NCBI RefSeq assembly: GCF_041296385.1
Contig: NC_091022.1
Coordinates: forward strand, 25,873,967-25,937,966
Reading direction: 5' to 3'
Source of the DNA: Aphelocoma coerulescens
Taxonomy: Eukaryota > Chordata > Aves > Passeriformes > Corvidae
Length of the DNA stretch: 64,000 nt
The first letter of the stretch is position 1, and every line of letters begins with the position of its first letter. Of this stretch, positions 61,869 to 64,000 are shown in pieces. A program made the position numbers and the translations under genes. The notes under the pieces were generated by a model, which worked only from the letters and a program-made list of their open reading frames with translations, was not told where the DNA came from and searched no databases.

Positions 61869-64000
61869 ATCTGAAATTCTGTACAAACCCCCTGACTCAA
61901 AATATAAATGACACAGAGAAAGAAGAGGATTTTAGCCATTGTCAGCCCACATAAGTCTGACTTTTGTGCTTTGCAAGATCTGGCATTTACAGTCATGTAA
62001 AACACAGTACACTCCCCTCTCTGCATGTATTGCACGCTCAAAATCTACATTAAAAGAAGGTTATTAACACCATCCTGCAAGAGTTCAGAAAAGAGACCAA
62101 AACCAACTTCATTCTGCCATTTCCTAAGGTGGGGCTCTTTGAACAAAGCTCTTTGGTGTATTTCCATTTCTTCTTTTCTTTCTTTCTTTTTTTTAAAAAA
62201 AGCAAACTTATAAAAATGGAAATTCTATCACATAGCCTCACCTTGAGCATAGATGAATTATAAACAGGGTTTGATCCTTCAGATCCACCTAGAGCTCTCA
62301 GCATGTGAGCTTATCTAGTAACCAAAAGCAGCAAAAAGCCTTCATCCTATCTGAGAATCAGCTCTGAAAGGAGATGAGATCAGACACATGCTTTGCTATT
62401 GGCTTTTATGGCTGTTTCCTGACAGCAAAATAGTACTAAGAATAAAGAACCTTAAGACCCATTCCAGCTGCTTTAAACAGGTATGATCTGGCAGGCACAG
62501 CTACTTCTGTAAACTCTGAATGGTGAGTCCAAATCTCCACTTCATGGTCTGGTTACTTCTGGCTTGTGTTGTCCGAACACAGACCTCAGTCCTTTGTTGC
62601 AATAACACCAAGAGCAGGACTAAGCTCTGCTAGGACAGGAGCAAACTTTTGCTCTGTGTCTCTTTGGCATAAGAAAGCTTGGCCTGGCACAGGAATGAGT
62701 CACTTAGAAAATCTGCTTGCTGGCTATTGAAGAAGCAAGTGCTGTACGTGTTTGTATTGCATTTTGCACGTCCACAACCAGCACGTGGCCTTTTGGGTTA
62801 ATGCAGGAATGGCCACTCTCTGTAGATGGGAGCAGAGCCCAGGACACTGCTGAATGCCCCATGTGTCATAGTTTGGTGGTTTGGATGCCACCAGCCAAGC
62901 ACAGACCATCACTTCTGGGCTGGGTGGGCAGGCACAGGACGATGTGGTCACCTGCCATGGGCCAGCTGCTCCCTCGGAGGGGTCTGCATGGAGGCAGAAG
63001 GAAATCGAGGGAGGAGGGAGGTTGCTGTATCCTTGGCTTTGCAGAGAGAGCTGGAGAGTGCTGTGGGAAGACACTTTTCCAGAAAAACCTTCACGGGACC
63101 TAGAGGGTCCCAAATTACCAAGAGGGCCAGCAGCTCTGCTGGCTCTGCGTGATGCACTCTCAGCCTCGGTCAGTAAGAAGGATGCCTTTCCATGAACACT
63201 TTTGGCCTGAAACTGAGGTGAATCCCTCCCCCTTCTCTGCAGCTTGTCCTGTGACCACTGTAAGAAGTCACTGGAGGCAGAGCTGTCTGCTCACACTGCT
63301 CCCCTCCAGTGCTCCCTGCCAGCCTGACACCAAGCAGGGACCAAGGAAATGCCACCTGCTTTGCTTAGTCCTCCCTGCCCCTGCTCTAATGCCTCTACAG
63401 CCCTCAGGCTGAGTTTGCACTCCTTTGCTTAGTGTCTGTCAAAGAAAATGCAAACAAGAAAATCAATGTTTGGGGTTTTTTTAACAAGTTATTTTACTGA
63501 CATTCATGCTTCAAGTGCAAGGTGGTGTTTGATAACACTGGCCTACCAGGGCAGGGAGGGAAATACTGGTTCAACAAAAGCCCCCTGGGATGAGATGATC
63601 TCCATGGACTTTACACTGGATAGTAGATATCTCATAACTTAAATAATCACCTCAAGTGGGATTTCAAATGTATTCTGCTCTAGTCTTACTGCATTTCCAA
63701 CACAAATTGAAGATAATTTTAAGCACTGATTTGAATAGAGACATTTATGAGCCTTAATATTTCTCCAACACTTTTTACTAAGCTTTTGTGCAGTCTGTAA
63801 GTCAGATGAGAGTGGTATTTGCATATTTGTAAAATAGCACGTGGATCATTTTTATCTGGAGAATACAACTGAAAACTGCCATCAGAAATTAAAGGAAAAT
63901 CTGGAAGTATGCATTTAAAAGCAGATGAGGGCTGGTCCTTTATTTGGCTATCAATTGGCATGGAATAAAACTGTATGAATTTATTGGGGGAAAGATTTAT
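61869..64000. other. Unique non-coding DNA to the window end
   Basis: No gene. A pyrimidine-rich run at about 62161-62194 is followed by seven A, giving a T8A7 hairpin. Between 62700 and 63400 overlapping open frames of 100-130 codons occur on both strands, without domain or splice support. An exact POU octamer lies at 63817-63824. Confidence 0.5.

Noticed and set aside
62864..62910. Possible start of an avian endogenous retrovirus LTR
   Set aside because: The TGTCATAGTTTG start recalls some songbird LTRs, but no LTR end, polyadenylation region, primer-binding site or target duplication can be found.
62717..63195. Overlapping frames of 100-130 codons on both strands
   Set aside because: Several frames are open at once, a sign of low stop-codon density and not of coding selection.

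Overview
This window looks like unannotated intergenic or deep-intronic nuclear DNA from a bird, most likely a songbird or another neoavian. The call rests on three pieces of CR1 LINE with the typical avian 3' tail (28230-28334, 39660-40045 and 61779-61868). The few other interspersed repeats are old and diverged, overall repeat density is very low, and composition is moderately AT-rich with CpG depletion. There is no sign of bacterial, viral or organellar organisation.

No protein-coding gene, tRNA, rRNA, CRISPR array or operon can be supported. The longest open frames (about 130-210 codons) overlap other open frames on both strands, have random-looking composition, show no recognisable domain and lack credible splice sites. 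The window is best read as a gene desert or the inside of one very long intron. Which gene it belongs to cannot be told from the sequence.

Layout: 1-11 kb is mostly unique DNA with two L3/MIR-type relics (2088-2262 and 7955-8135), a G/T-rich tract at 4841-4904 and several AT-rich, TAAT-rich blocks that could be conserved regulatory elements. An AP-1/MAF-like motif cluster lies at 11398-11480. From 11.5 to 28 kb the DNA is featureless apart from homopolymers, paired POU octamers at 19521-19585 and a palindromic ancient transposon relic at 25816-25940. The 28-40 kb part carries two CR1 pieces and several AT-rich candidate regulatory blocks (29560, 31430, 32460, 33470, 36700, 38180). A local CpG-rich patch at 45085-45510 runs into a TAAT-rich block up to 46300. 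A second palindromic relic is at 47199-47292 and a third L3/MIR-type relic at 52270-52535. The last 12 kb contains a short 14-bp minisatellite (60541-60596), a strong candidate conserved block (60900-61520) and the last CR1 fragment.

Window-wide signals worth a second look are four poly(A) runs that are all exactly 26 nt long, and about a three-fold excess of the POU octamer ATTTGCAT. I found no evidence of a new biological system; the interest lies in possible long-range regulatory elements and in fossil repeats.
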